A DNA stretch of 64,000 nucleotides. Origin: Virgibacillus_F flavescens (GTDB lineage: Bacteria; Bacillota; Bacilli; Bacillales; Amphibacillaceae). The notes below the pieces were generated by a model that had not been told where the DNA came from, searched no databases, and saw only the letters and a program-made list of their open reading frames with translations. The stretch is from contig NZ_CP192260.1 in NCBI RefSeq assembly GCF_050574275.1, positions 2,418,001 to 2,482,000 on the forward strand, written 5' to 3'. The position numbers and the translations under genes were made by a program. The first letter of the stretch is position 1. Every line of letters starts with the position of its first letter. This document shows, in pieces, positions 35,229-44,682 of this stretch.

Positions 35229-36011
35229 CTATTGACCTTTATATACTGGTTTTCTTTTTTCTTTGAAAGCTGCTAGTCCTTCCAATCGATCAGCAGTTGG
35301 AATGGTTTCTCTATAACACTCGTTTTCAATTTTTAGCCCAGTGTCTAAATCTGTTTGTATTCCTTTATCAATTGCTGTTTTCGCCTGTTTCAAGGCAATT
35401 GGTCCATTTTTAGCTATTTGTTTAGCGAACGCTACTGCTTCTTCTTGTAAATTATCTTGAACAGCTAATTGTTCAACTAACCCTATGTTTAATGCTTCTT
35501 CAGCAGATACAGGCATTCCTGTAAATATTAAACGTTTTGCTTGGCCTAGACCAATTAGCCTGGTAAGACGTTGTGTCCCTCCAGCTCCTGGTATAATGGC
35601 AAGTGACGTTTCAGTTAACCCAAACTTAGTAGAGTCAACTGCGATACGAATATCACACGCTAGTGTAAGTTCAAGTCCACCACCAAAGGCAACACCATTC
35701 ATTGCAGCAATAACCGGCATTTTCATCTTGGCAATATTAGAGACTGTTTCACCAATGTATCGAACTGCATCAATCACCTGGTCTTCATTCATTCCTTTGC
35801 GCTCTTTTAAATCTGCACCTGCACAAAATGCTTTTTCTCCAGCGCCAGTAATAATAGTGCAGTACACAGTAGGGTCCTGATCTATTTTTTTTACGTATAT
35901 ATTTAATTCATCAAGTAAAGCTTTTGACAAGGCATTTGCCGATTCTGCTCGATTTAGCGTTAGAAGGGCAATATGATCATCTAATTTTGTGAAAGTTATA
36001 AGTTCAGACAC
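35229..36011 (-). CDS. yngF: Enoyl-CoA hydratase (methylglutaconyl-CoA hydratase)
   Basis: A 260-residue crotonase-fold hydratase. The oxyanion-hole and active-site stretches are AFCAGADLKE, NGVAFGGGLELTLACD and ETSLAIIPGAGGTQRL, with Glu residues of the two catalytic positions present. By position between methylcrotonyl-CoA carboxylase and HMG-CoA lyase it should hydrate 3-methylglutaconyl-CoA to HMG-CoA. Spaced 15 to 20 bases from its neighbours. Confidence 0.92.
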   Translation of the reverse strand: MSELITFTKLDDHIALLTLNRAESANALSKALLDELNIYVKKIDQDPTVYCTIITGAGEKAFCAGADLKERKGMNEDQVIDAVRYIGETVSNIAKMKMPVIAAMNGVAFGGGLELTLACDIRIAVDSTKFGLTETSLAIIPGAGGTQRLTRLIGLGQAKRLIFTGMPVSAEEALNIGLVEQLAVQDNLQEEAVAFAKQIAKNGPIALKQAKTAIDKGIQTDLDTGLKIENECYRETIPTADRLEGLAAFKEKRKPVYKGQ

Positions 36012-36026
36012 ATGCTTTCTCCTTCC

Positions 36027-36932
36027 TTACCGCTCACTTTTTAAAATTTTCATTTGATGACTTGATAGATTTTTTACATACTTCTCAATATTTAACGCAG
36101 CATCAATGACCCTATTTTCATTTACTCCGGTCTTTATTCCCATTCGATGAAGCATGTACAGGAGGTCATCTGTAGCAAGATTACCTGAAGCTCCTTTTGC
36201 GTATGGACAACCTCCAAGTCCTCCCACAGCGCTATCGAAATTCGTAATTCCATAATCAAGCGCCACTAGAACATTCGCTAAAGCTGTTCCTCTTGTGTTG
36301 TGAAAATGCATGGCCAATTTTTCTTTTGGAAAATAACGCAGCAATTGTTCCAGTACCCTGGCAACCTGAGCAGGATCAGCCACTCCAATTGTATCTCCAA
36401 TCGAAATTTCATCCACTCCCATCGTAAAAAGTTTATCACAAATAGTTATAACTTTATTAGTGTCAATTTCACCTTCGTAGGGACATCCAAATACTGTTGA
36501 CACATAGCCTCGGATGGACTTGTTTGCTTTTTTGGAATCAGCGGAGACGCTTTCTAAAATGGGATACGTTTCATCAATAGTTTTATTTATATTTTTCTTA
36601 TTGTGAGTTTCACTGGCCGATAAAAATAAACAAACCTCATCAATATCCACTTCTAAAGCACGCTCCAGTCCCGTATGATTCGGGACTAAAGCTGCATATG
36701 TAACATCTGGATTTCGTTTAATTTTCTTCGCTACCTCTGTTGCGTCTTTCAACTGTGGTATCCAATCCGGATGCACAAAAGATGAAATTTCGATATAGGA
36801 TGCACCAGTTTCTGATAACATATTGATCCATTCGATTTTCGCATCTGTCGGTACCATTTCCGACTCATTTTGCAATCCGTCTCTTGGGCCAACCTCTTTT
36901 ATGGATACATGTTCTGGAAAGTTCAATCGCAA
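36027..36932 (-). CDS. yngG: Hydroxymethylglutaryl-CoA lyase
   Basis: A 301-residue TIM-barrel lyase that splits HMG-CoA into acetoacetate and acetyl-CoA. The N-terminal EVGPRDGLQNE holds the metal-binding Asp. GDTIGVADP and MHFHNTRG supply metal His ligands, and the signature GLGGCPYAKGASGN contains the active-site Cys. Length is normal. It catalyses the last step of leucine degradation. Confidence 0.96.
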   Translation of the reverse strand: MRLNFPEHVSIKEVGPRDGLQNESEMVPTDAKIEWINMLSETGASYIEISSFVHPDWIPQLKDATEVAKKIKRNPDVTYAALVPNHTGLERALEVDIDEVCLFLSASETHNKKNINKTIDETYPILESVSADSKKANKSIRGYVSTVFGCPYEGEIDTNKVITICDKLFTMGVDEISIGDTIGVADPAQVARVLEQLLRYFPKEKLAMHFHNTRGTALANVLVALDYGITNFDSAVGGLGGCPYAKGASGNLATDDLLYMLHRMGIKTGVNENRVIDAALNIEKYVKNLSSHQMKILKSER

Positions 36933-36968
36933 CCCTCCTAACTATTCTTTATTTTATTTATATTATTT

Positions 36969-37181
36969 TCATTCAATAATAGCTATTGTATCTCCTTCAT
37001 TGACAAAATCGCCTTCAGCTACCTTTATTTCTTTCACCGTACCATCACTTTCGCTCGCAATAGGTATTTCCATTTTCATTGACTCTAGAATTGCTACATC
37101 TTGTCCTTCTGTTACTTTTTCACCTTGGGCCACCGTGATCTTCCAAACACTTCCAGCCATTGACGCTTTTACTTCTTCCAT
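36969..37181 (-). CDS. yngHB: Biotin carboxyl carrier protein (biotin/lipoyl attachment domain)
   Basis: A 70-residue stand-alone biotinyl domain. The biotinylated Lys sits in ESMKMEIPI, near the middle of the chain, and the fold's second half repeats the first (EGDTIAIIE). It carries carboxybiotin between the biotin carboxylase at 37183 and the carboxyltransferase at 33679. Only one base separates it from yngHA, so the two are tightly coupled. Confidence 0.95.
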   Translation of the reverse strand: MEEVKASMAGSVWKITVAQGEKVTEGQDVAILESMKMEIPIASESDGTVKEIKVAEGDFVNEGDTIAIIE

Positions 37182-37182
37182 T

Positions 37183-38556
37183 TTAAATTCCTCCTTCGTT
37201 TTTCTTCGATTTCATCATAGGTAAATAATGCTCGTCTACAAAAGCAGTAGTTGCTCCACCTTTTATAAATGCTTCCATGTCCATGATTTCTCTTAACATT
37301 GGAATATTCGTTTTTATACCATCTATATGGTAATTAGTTAAAGCGTCTCTCATTTTCGAAATTGCTTGCTCTCTTGTTTGTGCACTAACTATCAATTTAC
37401 CGATCATTGGATCGTAGTATGGAGTAACATCATAATCACTCGTAACAGCTAATTCATTACGAATGTCTTCACCAGTAGGTGCGTTTAGTGTATTAATATG
37501 ACCTGGTGACGGAAAGAATGTTACAGGGTCTTCTGCATAGACTCTGACTTCAATCGCGTGTCCGTCAATTGATAATTCATCTTGCTTAAAGGTAAGTGGT
37601 TCTCCGTTTGATATGTTAATTTGCTCTCTTACAATATCTAGCCCAGTAATTTCTTCAGTTACAGGATGCTCCACCTGAATACGTGTGTTCATTTCAAGAA
37701 AATAAAAGTTTTCATTCATATCGACCAAAAATTCTATTGTTCCCGCATTCGTATATCCAAGAGCCTTAGCAGCATCAGTAGCTGCCTTTCCCATCTTCTC
37801 ACGCGTTTCCTCTGAAATAAATGGAGATGGTGCTTCTTCCACTACTTTTTGATTTCGACGCTGAATAGAACAGTCACGTTCGAATAAATGCACTGCATTA
37901 CCTTGCTGGTCTGCTAATAACTGAATTTCAATATGACGAGCATTTTCAAGTTTCTTTTCCATAAACATTGCTCCGTCACCAAAGAACGTTTGTGCACGTT
38001 TTGAGTTACTTTCGAATGCTTTTTCTAGATCAGTGTCTGAATTAACAACCTGCATGCCAATTCCTCCACCACCTGCAGAGGCTTTAAGCATAATTGGATA
38101 ACCAATATCCTTAGCTATAATAAGTGCATCGTCCACAGTCTCTACCACACCATCTGTCCCGGGTACGACAGGAACACCTGCATGTTTCATTGCATTTCTT
38201 GCTTCGATTTTACTTCCCATCTTTTCCATTACTTCACTGGTAGGTCCAATAAAAATAATCCCAGCGTCATTACATTTCTCTACGAATTGTCCGTTTTCAC
38301 TTAAGAATCCATATCCAGGATGTATAGCATCTACCTTTGCTTTCTTAGCAATGCTAATAATTTTATCGACATTTAAATAACTTTCATTTACCCTCGGTGG
38401 TCCGATTAAGAAGCTTTCGTCAGCCATGCCAACATATGGTGCTTTTTGATCAGCTTCTGAATAAACGGCAACAGTTTGAATATCCATTTTTTTACACGTT
38501 CGGATAATCCGTGCAGCAATTTCTCCACGATTTGCAATTAGTATTTTTTTAATCAT
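37183..38556 (-). CDS. yngHA: Biotin carboxylase subunit of acyl-CoA carboxylase
   Basis: A 457-residue ATP-grasp biotin carboxylase. Typical blocks are KKILIANRGEIAARIIR, IHPGYGFLSEN, MLKASAGGGGIGMQ, the HIEIQLLAD stretch and FLEMNTRIQVEHPVTE. It carboxylates the biotin carrier encoded next door. The whole set (HA, HB, E) is the methylcrotonyl-CoA carboxylase of the yng operon. Confidence 0.95.
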   Translation of the reverse strand: MIKKILIANRGEIAARIIRTCKKMDIQTVAVYSEADQKAPYVGMADESFLIGPPRVNESYLNVDKIISIAKKAKVDAIHPGYGFLSENGQFVEKCNDAGIIFIGPTSEVMEKMGSKIEARNAMKHAGVPVVPGTDGVVETVDDALIIAKDIGYPIMLKASAGGGGIGMQVVNSDTDLEKAFESNSKRAQTFFGDGAMFMEKKLENARHIEIQLLADQQGNAVHLFERDCSIQRRNQKVVEEAPSPFISEETREKMGKAATDAAKALGYTNAGTIEFLVDMNENFYFLEMNTRIQVEHPVTEEITGLDIVREQINISNGEPLTFKQDELSIDGHAIEVRVYAEDPVTFFPSPGHINTLNAPTGEDIRNELAVTSDYDVTPYYDPMIGKLIVSAQTREQAISKMRDALTNYHIDGIKTNIPMLREIMDMEAFIKGGATTAFVDEHYLPMMKSKKNEGGI

Positions 38557-38598
38557 CGACTCTCTCCTTACCTATCTGGTCCTGGTATTCATTTTCCT

Positions 38599-40230
38599 TT
38601 ATTCAAGGAGTTGAATAGCCAGCTCTTTTAATTTGAACTTTTGAATTTTTCCACTTGCTGTCATTGGATATTCTTCCACAAACTCAATATATTTTGGAAT
38701 CTTATGATGGGAGATATTCCCTTCGCAGAACGTACGAATATCTTCGACAGAGGTATTCGTTTTCTCCTTTAAAATAATCCATGCCATAACTTCTTCCCCA
38801 TACTTCTTATCGGGAAGTCCAATAACCTGAACATCCTGTACATCAGGATGTTGATAAAGAAACTCTTCAATTTCACGCGGATAAATATTTTCACCTCCGC
38901 GGATTATCATATCTTTCATCCTGCCGGTGATTTCTAGGTACCCATTTTCATGCATGACAGCTAAATCGCCAGTATGCAGCCAACCTTCATCATCTATAGC
39001 TGCTTGGGTAGCTTCTTGATTGTTATAATAGCCTTTCATTACATGATAGCCGCGTGTACATAACTCACCAGGCTTTCCTGTCTGTTGTTCCTCATCTGAA
39101 CCAGGTATAATTACCTTAACTTCAACGTTTGGATGAGGCTTACCGACGGTACTAACTTTTAGCTCGATTGGATCATCGGTTTTTGTCTGTGTTATGACTG
39201 GCGATGATTCTGTTTGCCCATAAGCTATCGTGATTTCCTTCGCACCCATTTTGTCCATTACATTTTGCATCACTTCCATTGGACACGTTGAACCTGCCAT
39301 TATTCCAGTACGTAAATGTGTAAAATCATAGTTTTCAAATTTAGGGTGGTTAAGTTCTGCGATAAACATAGTTGGGACACCATGTAAGCCAGTGCATTTT
39401 TCATCAGAAACAGCCTTCATCACTTTTTCCGGTTCGAACTGTTCTAAAATTACCATCGTAGCCCCTTTAGATACAGCGGCCAAAACACCTAAAACACATC
39501 CGAAGCAATGAAAAAATGGTACAGGAATACATAATCGATCTTCACTGCTTAATTTCATACAGTCTGCAATTTGGTTTCCGTTATTTACAATATTATAGTG
39601 TGTTAGCATCACGCCTTTAGGAAAACCGGTAGTGCCTGAGGTATACTGCATATTTATCACATCGTGATGGCTCAATGTTTCCTGTATTTGTTTTAACTCA
39701 TTGTAAGAAACGCGGTTACCCATTTCTAAAACTTCATTCCAGTTGTATCCAAACGTGTATTTCTCATCACTTAACACGATAATATTTTTTAAATGTGGTA
39801 GATTAGGTGATTTAATTCTACCTTTTTCTGCATGATCAAGTTCAGGACATATTTGTTTTAAAACGTCCACATAGGATGTACCTTTGTACGTTTCAGCTAA
39901 GATTAAAGTCGATGACTCTGATTGCTTCAATAAATATTCCAATTCTTTTGCCTGATAACTGGTGTTAACTGTTACTAATACTGCGCCCATTTTACCAGTT
40001 GCAAATTGTGAAGTGATCCATTCAGGCTTATTGTCTGCCCAAATAGCTACATTTTCACCTTTTTCTATACCTAAAGAGATAAATCCTTTTGCAGCTTGAT
40101 TGACCATATCATCAAATTCTTTATAGGTTTTACGTAAATTTAACTCAGGATAAACAACAGCTTCATGGTTCGGATACAAATTCACTTGCTTCTCTAATAA
40201 CTCTCCTACGGTCAGGTTTAATAAAGTCAT
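38599..40230 (-). CDS. yngI: AMP-binding acyl-CoA synthetase
   Basis: A 543-residue member of the acyl/aryl-CoA synthetase family. The adenylation loop is MQYTSGTTGFPKGVMLTH. GYYNNQEATQ and DEGWLHTGDLAVMHENGYL precede the hinge GRMKDMIIRGGENIYPREIE, and the late catalytic Lys is in ASGKIQKF. It probably activates a branched or medium-chain acid, or acetoacetate, to its CoA ester to feed this operon. The exact substrate is unknown. Confidence 0.92.
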   Translation of the reverse strand: MTLLNLTVGELLEKQVNLYPNHEAVVYPELNLRKTYKEFDDMVNQAAKGFISLGIEKGENVAIWADNKPEWITSQFATGKMGAVLVTVNTSYQAKELEYLLKQSESSTLILAETYKGTSYVDVLKQICPELDHAEKGRIKSPNLPHLKNIIVLSDEKYTFGYNWNEVLEMGNRVSYNELKQIQETLSHHDVINMQYTSGTTGFPKGVMLTHYNIVNNGNQIADCMKLSSEDRLCIPVPFFHCFGCVLGVLAAVSKGATMVILEQFEPEKVMKAVSDEKCTGLHGVPTMFIAELNHPKFENYDFTHLRTGIMAGSTCPMEVMQNVMDKMGAKEITIAYGQTESSPVITQTKTDDPIELKVSTVGKPHPNVEVKVIIPGSDEEQQTGKPGELCTRGYHVMKGYYNNQEATQAAIDDEGWLHTGDLAVMHENGYLEITGRMKDMIIRGGENIYPREIEEFLYQHPDVQDVQVIGLPDKKYGEEVMAWIILKEKTNTSVEDIRTFCEGNISHHKIPKYIEFVEEYPMTASGKIQKFKLKELAIQLLE

Positions 40231-40252
40231 GAATTTACCCCCTTCAACTGTT

Positions 40253-41395
40253 TTAAAGTCCTAACTGTCGAGCAATTACTAAGCGTTGTATTTCAGAAGT
40301 TCCTTCACCAATTTCCATTAGTTTAGCATCGCGTAAGTAACGTTCAACTTCATATTCACGCATATATCCGTAACCACCATGAATTTGAATAGCTTCATTA
40401 GCGGCTTTACTTGCGATTTCACTCGCAAACAGCTTTGCGTAAGCAGACTCTTTCGTAAAGACTTTTCCTTGGTCCTTTAACCAGGCAGTTTTATGAATCA
40501 TATTACGAGCCAACTCTATTTCCATTGCCATATCTGCAAGCTTGAACTGAATCGCCTGAAAGCTTGAGATAGATTTACCGAATTGTTTGCGTTCTTTTGC
40601 ATAAGCCAGCGATTTGTCAAGACAACCTTGTGCTATTCCCAGTGCCAGTGAAGCTATGGAAATGCGTCCACCGTCCAGGGTATGCAAAAATTGTTTGAAT
40701 CCTTTTTGTGGATCACCTAATAAGTTTTCCCTTGGTACACGAACATCCTGCAGGATAATCTCAGCTGTATCAGAACCACGTACACCCATTTTTTCATAAT
40801 TACTAGTAATCGCAATGCCTTCTACATCAGTAGGAACGATAATAGCACTAATAATATTTTTTCCTCGATCATCTTTTCCTGTTACTGCAGTAACTATAAT
40901 AGTCGATGCAAAGCTTGCGTTTGTAATAAAGCATTTTTCTCCGTTAATTATAAAATCATCACCATCTACAACAGCAGTTGTCTTAGTTCCTGCCGCGTCA
41001 GATCCAGCATTTGGCTCTGTCAGGCCAAAAGATCCAAGACTTTTACCTTCAGCCAGCGGCGTCAAATACTTTTTCTTTTGTTCTTCGGTTCCAAAATAAT
41101 AAATCGGGCTGGCTCCGAGGGATACTGCCGCAGCATAACTTAAACCAGTGCTGCCACATACTCGACCAATTTCTTCTACGGCTAATGCATAAGAAACGGT
41201 ATCTGCTCCGGCTCCACCATACTCTTCTGGAAATGGTATCCCTAATAATCCTAATTCCCCAATTTGTTTAAAAATATCTTCTGGGAATTCCGCTTTTGCA
41301 TCTATATCTATAGCTCTAGGTCTTATCACTTCTTCAGCAAAATCACGGACCATTTTTTTAATCATTAATTGTTCTTTCGTCAATTCAAAATTCAT
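40253..41395 (-). CDS. yngJ: Acyl-CoA dehydrogenase (isovaleryl-CoA dehydrogenase type)
   Basis: A 380-residue FAD-dependent acyl-CoA dehydrogenase. Blocks are GLTEPNAGSDAAGTKTTA, NGEKCFITNA, QFGKSISSFQAIQFKLADM and the C-terminal IHGGYGYMREYEVERYLRDA, with EGTSEIQRLVIARQL at the end. First gene of the operon, it should oxidise isovaleryl-CoA to 3-methylcrotonyl-CoA. An 81-base gap with an operator-like dyad separates it from the TetR gene upstream. Confidence 0.94.
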   Translation of the reverse strand: MNFELTKEQLMIKKMVRDFAEEVIRPRAIDIDAKAEFPEDIFKQIGELGLLGIPFPEEYGGAGADTVSYALAVEEIGRVCGSTGLSYAAAVSLGASPIYYFGTEEQKKKYLTPLAEGKSLGSFGLTEPNAGSDAAGTKTTAVVDGDDFIINGEKCFITNASFASTIIVTAVTGKDDRGKNIISAIIVPTDVEGIAITSNYEKMGVRGSDTAEIILQDVRVPRENLLGDPQKGFKQFLHTLDGGRISIASLALGIAQGCLDKSLAYAKERKQFGKSISSFQAIQFKLADMAMEIELARNMIHKTAWLKDQGKVFTKESAYAKLFASEIASKAANEAIQIHGGYGYMREYEVERYLRDAKLMEIGEGTSEIQRLVIARQLGL

Positions 41396-41425
41396 GTTTT
41401 CTTCCTCCTAATTAAACTATCACTA

Positions 41426-41443
41426 AGACCGACTGGTTGGTCT
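41426..41443. promoter_or_regulatory. TetR-type operator-like dyad ahead of yngJ
   Basis: The dyad agaccgac-tg-gttggtct pairs 7 of 8 arm bases and closely resembles the gaccgactggtcggtc palindromes bound by TetR/AcrR regulators. It lies 31 bases upstream of the yngJ start codon, between the TetR gene and the operon it presumably represses. Confidence 0.7.
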
Positions 41444-41452
41444 GTGTGAGTT

Positions 41453-41479
41453 ATTAAAAAATGAAAGCGATTACTTTCA
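41453..41479 (-). terminator. Terminator of the tetR gene, overlapping a cre-like sequence
   Basis: On the minus strand tgaaag-taatcg-ctttca is followed by six T, directly at the tetR stop codon. The same bases on the plus strand, atgaaagcgattact (41461-41475), fit the B. subtilis cre consensus WTGNAANCGNWNNCW fully. A short stem with a strong T run favours a terminator; the two roles are not exclusive. Confidence 0.6.
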
Positions 41480-42124
41480 CGTGGTAAAAAAAGATTTTTC
41501 TATCAAAACATCTTTATATGACTTACTATACAACGTTTCTACCTGCAAGACAAAATGTAAGATTAAATCAACGTAGATATCACCGATCTCTTCAATGGAT
41601 TTTGCACCATTCTGTTTGTACCACTTGTATGTCCAGTTCACCATGCCTAGGATTGCCATTGTGGTAATTTCAACTGGAAGATCATTTCGGAATTCTTCAG
41701 CTTCTTTTCCTTCCTTAATTGCTTGGGTAATAATTTGCTTAAATTGATCTCTTTTTTTCTTAATTAATATTTCATAGTGCGGTTTTAAGTATATCGTTTC
41801 CTGGTAAAAAACGGAAATATGTGGCTTATACAGATCAAACACTTTAACGAAATCCTTAATGATCGCCTGCAGTTTTTTTGTGGGTGATTGATATGTTTTG
41901 TTTGCTGCAACAGCCTTTTCCAGAACATATGTAATAAATGTATCGTGAATCACAAAGAGGAGTTCATCCTTTGAAGTAAAGTGATGATAAAATCCGCCCT
42001 TTGACGTCCCGACTTCTTTTACAATCTGATTAACTGTTACACCATGAAAGCCTTGTTTTTCAAATAAAAGTAAGGCGGATTGGATAATTCTCTGACGTAG
42101 ATCCGTTATAAACCCTCCTTCCAT
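41477..42124 (-). CDS. TetR/AcrR family transcriptional regulator
   Basis: A 215-residue repressor. The helix-turn-helix is FEKQGFHGVTVNQIVKEVG, then TSKGGFYHHFTSKDEL. The C-terminal ligand domain is larger than average, as in regulators binding acyl-CoA esters. It is upstream of and on the same strand as the leucine-degradation operon, with a matching dyad in between, so it likely represses yngJ and lifts on binding an acyl-CoA. The start is uncertain because a ggagggt sequence lies inside the first codons. Confidence 0.88.
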   Translation of the reverse strand: MEGGFITDLRQRIIQSALLLFEKQGFHGVTVNQIVKEVGTSKGGFYHHFTSKDELLFVIHDTFITYVLEKAVAANKTYQSPTKKLQAIIKDFVKVFDLYKPHISVFYQETIYLKPHYEILIKKKRDQFKQIITQAIKEGKEAEEFRNDLPVEITTMAILGMVNWTYKWYKQNGAKSIEEIGDIYVDLILHFVLQVETLYSKSYKDVLIEKSFFTT

Positions 42125-42180
42125 AATTACATTTTTACCTTATCATATTTTTCAGAAAATATAAAGCACAAAATAAATAT

Positions 42181-42221
42181 AAAAACAGCAGCATTATCAT
42201 ATAAAAAAGATAACGCTGCTG
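42181..42221 (-). terminator. Rho-independent terminator behind parC
   Basis: Arms cagcagcattatc and gataacgctgctg (one mismatch) are followed on the minus strand by five T. It is five bases from the parC stop. Confidence 0.88.
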
Positions 42222-42225
42222 CTCA

Positions 42226-44667
42226 TTATTCATCAAACGGTTTTTCGTAGCTTGCCTTTCTCCACACTCGATTAACCTCGCCTTGATTATCTGTATCAAT
42301 AACAAAAGATCCATTGCTGGAACGATCACTCAAAGATAAATCCAAAGGATAAACCTCTTGTAACTCCCCTTTTTTCGTGCTAAAAGTTATCGTATCCTTT
42401 TCGTCCATTACAAAGAAACCTTGAATCCGATGTGGCTTTTTCTTTAATTCCCGGAGCATCGCTAATCCCCGATTCGCTCTTGTAGTTTTGGTAAACTCAC
42501 TTAATTTCATTCGTTTACATGCCCCTCGTTGCGTAACGAGTACTAATGAAGGCTCTGCCAAATCGTCAAACACTTGTCCATTCACGACATATTCTTTGTC
42601 TTTAAGTTTAATTGCCTTTACGCCTGCTGCGCGCTGTCCGACTGCAGTAATTTCAGTTTCATGGTACCACAATCCGAATCCAGTATTCGTAACAACAAAC
42701 ACATCTGAATGTCCATCAGTCACATGTACATTAACGACTTCATCATCCTTTTTTAAGTTCAAAGCGACTAACGCTTTTGTGTGACGCTGAGCATCATATA
42801 GTGCCCATTCACTTCGTTTAACCATTCCGTTTCTTGTGAAAAAGATAACGAATTGCTCCTGCTTGAAGCTTCGTACCGGGATGCATTTAATTATCATTTC
42901 ATCTTTTTCTAACGCTACTATGTTTGAAATATGCTGTCCTATATCCTTCCACCTTATCTCTGGGAGTTGATGAACAGGTAAATACAGGTATTTCCCTTTA
43001 TTGGTAAAGAGCAGAACTTTATCTGTCGTATTCAGTTCATGCAGCCCCACTAGATGGTCCTCATCCTTTATTGCGAGATCCTTACCATTAGAAGCCGCAT
43101 AGGAACGTAAGCTGGTTCGTTTTATATATCCTTCTCTGGTAGTGGAAACTAAAACGTCTTCGCTTGCAACCATTACTTCAATGTCTATTTTCAATTCTTC
43201 AACATTGTCTTCAATGAGCGTTCTACGCTTGTCAGAAAACGTTTTTTTAATTTTTTTCAAATCACTTTTAATTGTTTGAAATAATTTTTTTTCACTGCCA
43301 AGAATAGATTCAAGCTCCGCAATTTTCTTTCTTAACTCTTCTGCTTCTTTCTCAAGAGATGAAATGTCAGTATTTGTTAAACGATATAATTGCAACATCA
43401 CAATTGCTTCAGCTTGCGGTTCAGAAAAATGATAGGCTTCAATAATTCTTCGCTTAGCATCCGCTTTATTCTTAGATGAGCGAATAGTAGCAATAAGTTC
43501 ATCCAAAATAGAAATCGCTTTTATTAATCCTTCAAGAATATGAGATCGTTCATTGGCTTTCTTCAACTCAAAATTTGTTTGTCTTGTTACAACTTCTTTC
43601 TGGTGGAAGATATATGCATCAAGCATTTGAGGTAACGATAATAATTTGGGTGTTTTATCTTTAATGGCAACCATATTAAAGTGGTATGTCACTTGTAAAT
43701 CAGTATTTTTGTACAAATAATGAAGTACCCCCTCACTATTTGCATCTTTTTTAAGTTCGATGACAACTCGAAGTCCTGTGCGGTCCGTTTCATCACGTAC
43801 TTCAGAAATTCCTTCTACTTTCCGGTCAATTCTCAGTTCGTCCATTTTTTTAACCATACTTGCTTTATTCATCTCAAAAGGTATTTCAGTGATAACAATT
43901 TGTTCTTTATTTCCGCGAACTTCTTCTACATTTGCTTTACCACGTACAATAACTTTTCCTTTTCCAGTTTCGTACGCTTTAACTATTCCCTCGACACCCT
44001 GGATAATTCCTCCTGTAGGGAAGTCTGGACCTTTTATTACTTTCATTAAATCCTGAACAGTCACTTCAGGATTATCAATTCTCATAATTACTGCATCGAT
44101 AACTTCAGATAAATTGTGTGGTGGTATATCAGTTGCATAACCCGCTGATATTCCTGTTGATCCATTAACAAGAAGGTTAGGAAATTTGGCCGGAAGCACC
44201 ACAGGTTCATCGTTGGTATCATCAAAATTCGAAATGAAATCTACTGTATTTTTGTCAATATCTCTAAGAAGCTCAGAAGAGATACTTGATAATCGAGCTT
44301 CCGTATAACGCATGGCTGCTGGTGGATCTCCATCGAGACTTCCGTTATTTCCGTGCATTTCAATCAGCTCATTACGAACTTTCCAATCCTGGCTTAAACG
44401 AACCATTGCTTCATAAACAGAAGAATCACCATGAGGATGGTAGTTACCGATTACTGTTCCGACCGTTTTAGCTGATTTACGGAAATTGTTATCATGCGTA
44501 TTTCTATCCTCATACATCGCATATAAAATACGACGCTGAACTGGTTTTAGTCCATCACGAGCATCTGGTAAAGCTCTTTCTTGAATAATATATTTACTGT
44601 ATCTTCCAAAACGATCGCCTATTACTTCTTCGAGTGGAAGGTCTAGATATTTTTCTGGTTCTGACAA
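42226..44667 (-). CDS. parC: DNA topoisomerase IV subunit A
   Basis: An 813-residue type IIA topoisomerase breakage-reunion subunit. The N-terminal region holds ERALPDARDGLKPVQRRI and the catalytic Tyr in AAMRYTEARLS (about residue 120). The coiled tower and a C-terminal set of GyrA-like beta-pinwheel blades (repeats such as VLLFTNKGKYLYL and FFTRNGMVKRS) follow. Lack of a clear GyrA box and linkage to parE support topoisomerase IV rather than gyrase. It is 15 bases behind parE in one operon. Confidence 0.97.
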   Translation of the reverse strand: MSEPEKYLDLPLEEVIGDRFGRYSKYIIQERALPDARDGLKPVQRRILYAMYEDRNTHDNNFRKSAKTVGTVIGNYHPHGDSSVYEAMVRLSQDWKVRNELIEMHGNNGSLDGDPPAAMRYTEARLSSISSELLRDIDKNTVDFISNFDDTNDEPVVLPAKFPNLLVNGSTGISAGYATDIPPHNLSEVIDAVIMRIDNPEVTVQDLMKVIKGPDFPTGGIIQGVEGIVKAYETGKGKVIVRGKANVEEVRGNKEQIVITEIPFEMNKASMVKKMDELRIDRKVEGISEVRDETDRTGLRVVIELKKDANSEGVLHYLYKNTDLQVTYHFNMVAIKDKTPKLLSLPQMLDAYIFHQKEVVTRQTNFELKKANERSHILEGLIKAISILDELIATIRSSKNKADAKRRIIEAYHFSEPQAEAIVMLQLYRLTNTDISSLEKEAEELRKKIAELESILGSEKKLFQTIKSDLKKIKKTFSDKRRTLIEDNVEELKIDIEVMVASEDVLVSTTREGYIKRTSLRSYAASNGKDLAIKDEDHLVGLHELNTTDKVLLFTNKGKYLYLPVHQLPEIRWKDIGQHISNIVALEKDEMIIKCIPVRSFKQEQFVIFFTRNGMVKRSEWALYDAQRHTKALVALNLKKDDEVVNVHVTDGHSDVFVVTNTGFGLWYHETEITAVGQRAAGVKAIKLKDKEYVVNGQVFDDLAEPSLVLVTQRGACKRMKLSEFTKTTRANRGLAMLRELKKKPHRIQGFFVMDEKDTITFSTKKGELQEVYPLDLSLSDRSSNGSFVIDTDNQGEVNRVWRKASYEKPFDE

Positions 44668-44682
44668 ACCAATCCCCCCTTA

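Noticed and set aside
41461..41475. cre site as sole explanation of the atgaaagcgattact sequence
   Set aside because: The dyad with six T at the tetR stop codon is explained by a terminator; the cre match is kept only as a secondary possibility.
42135..42329. 64-codon ORF on the minus strand
   Set aside because: Out-of-frame overlap with the parC 3' end and through the parC terminator.
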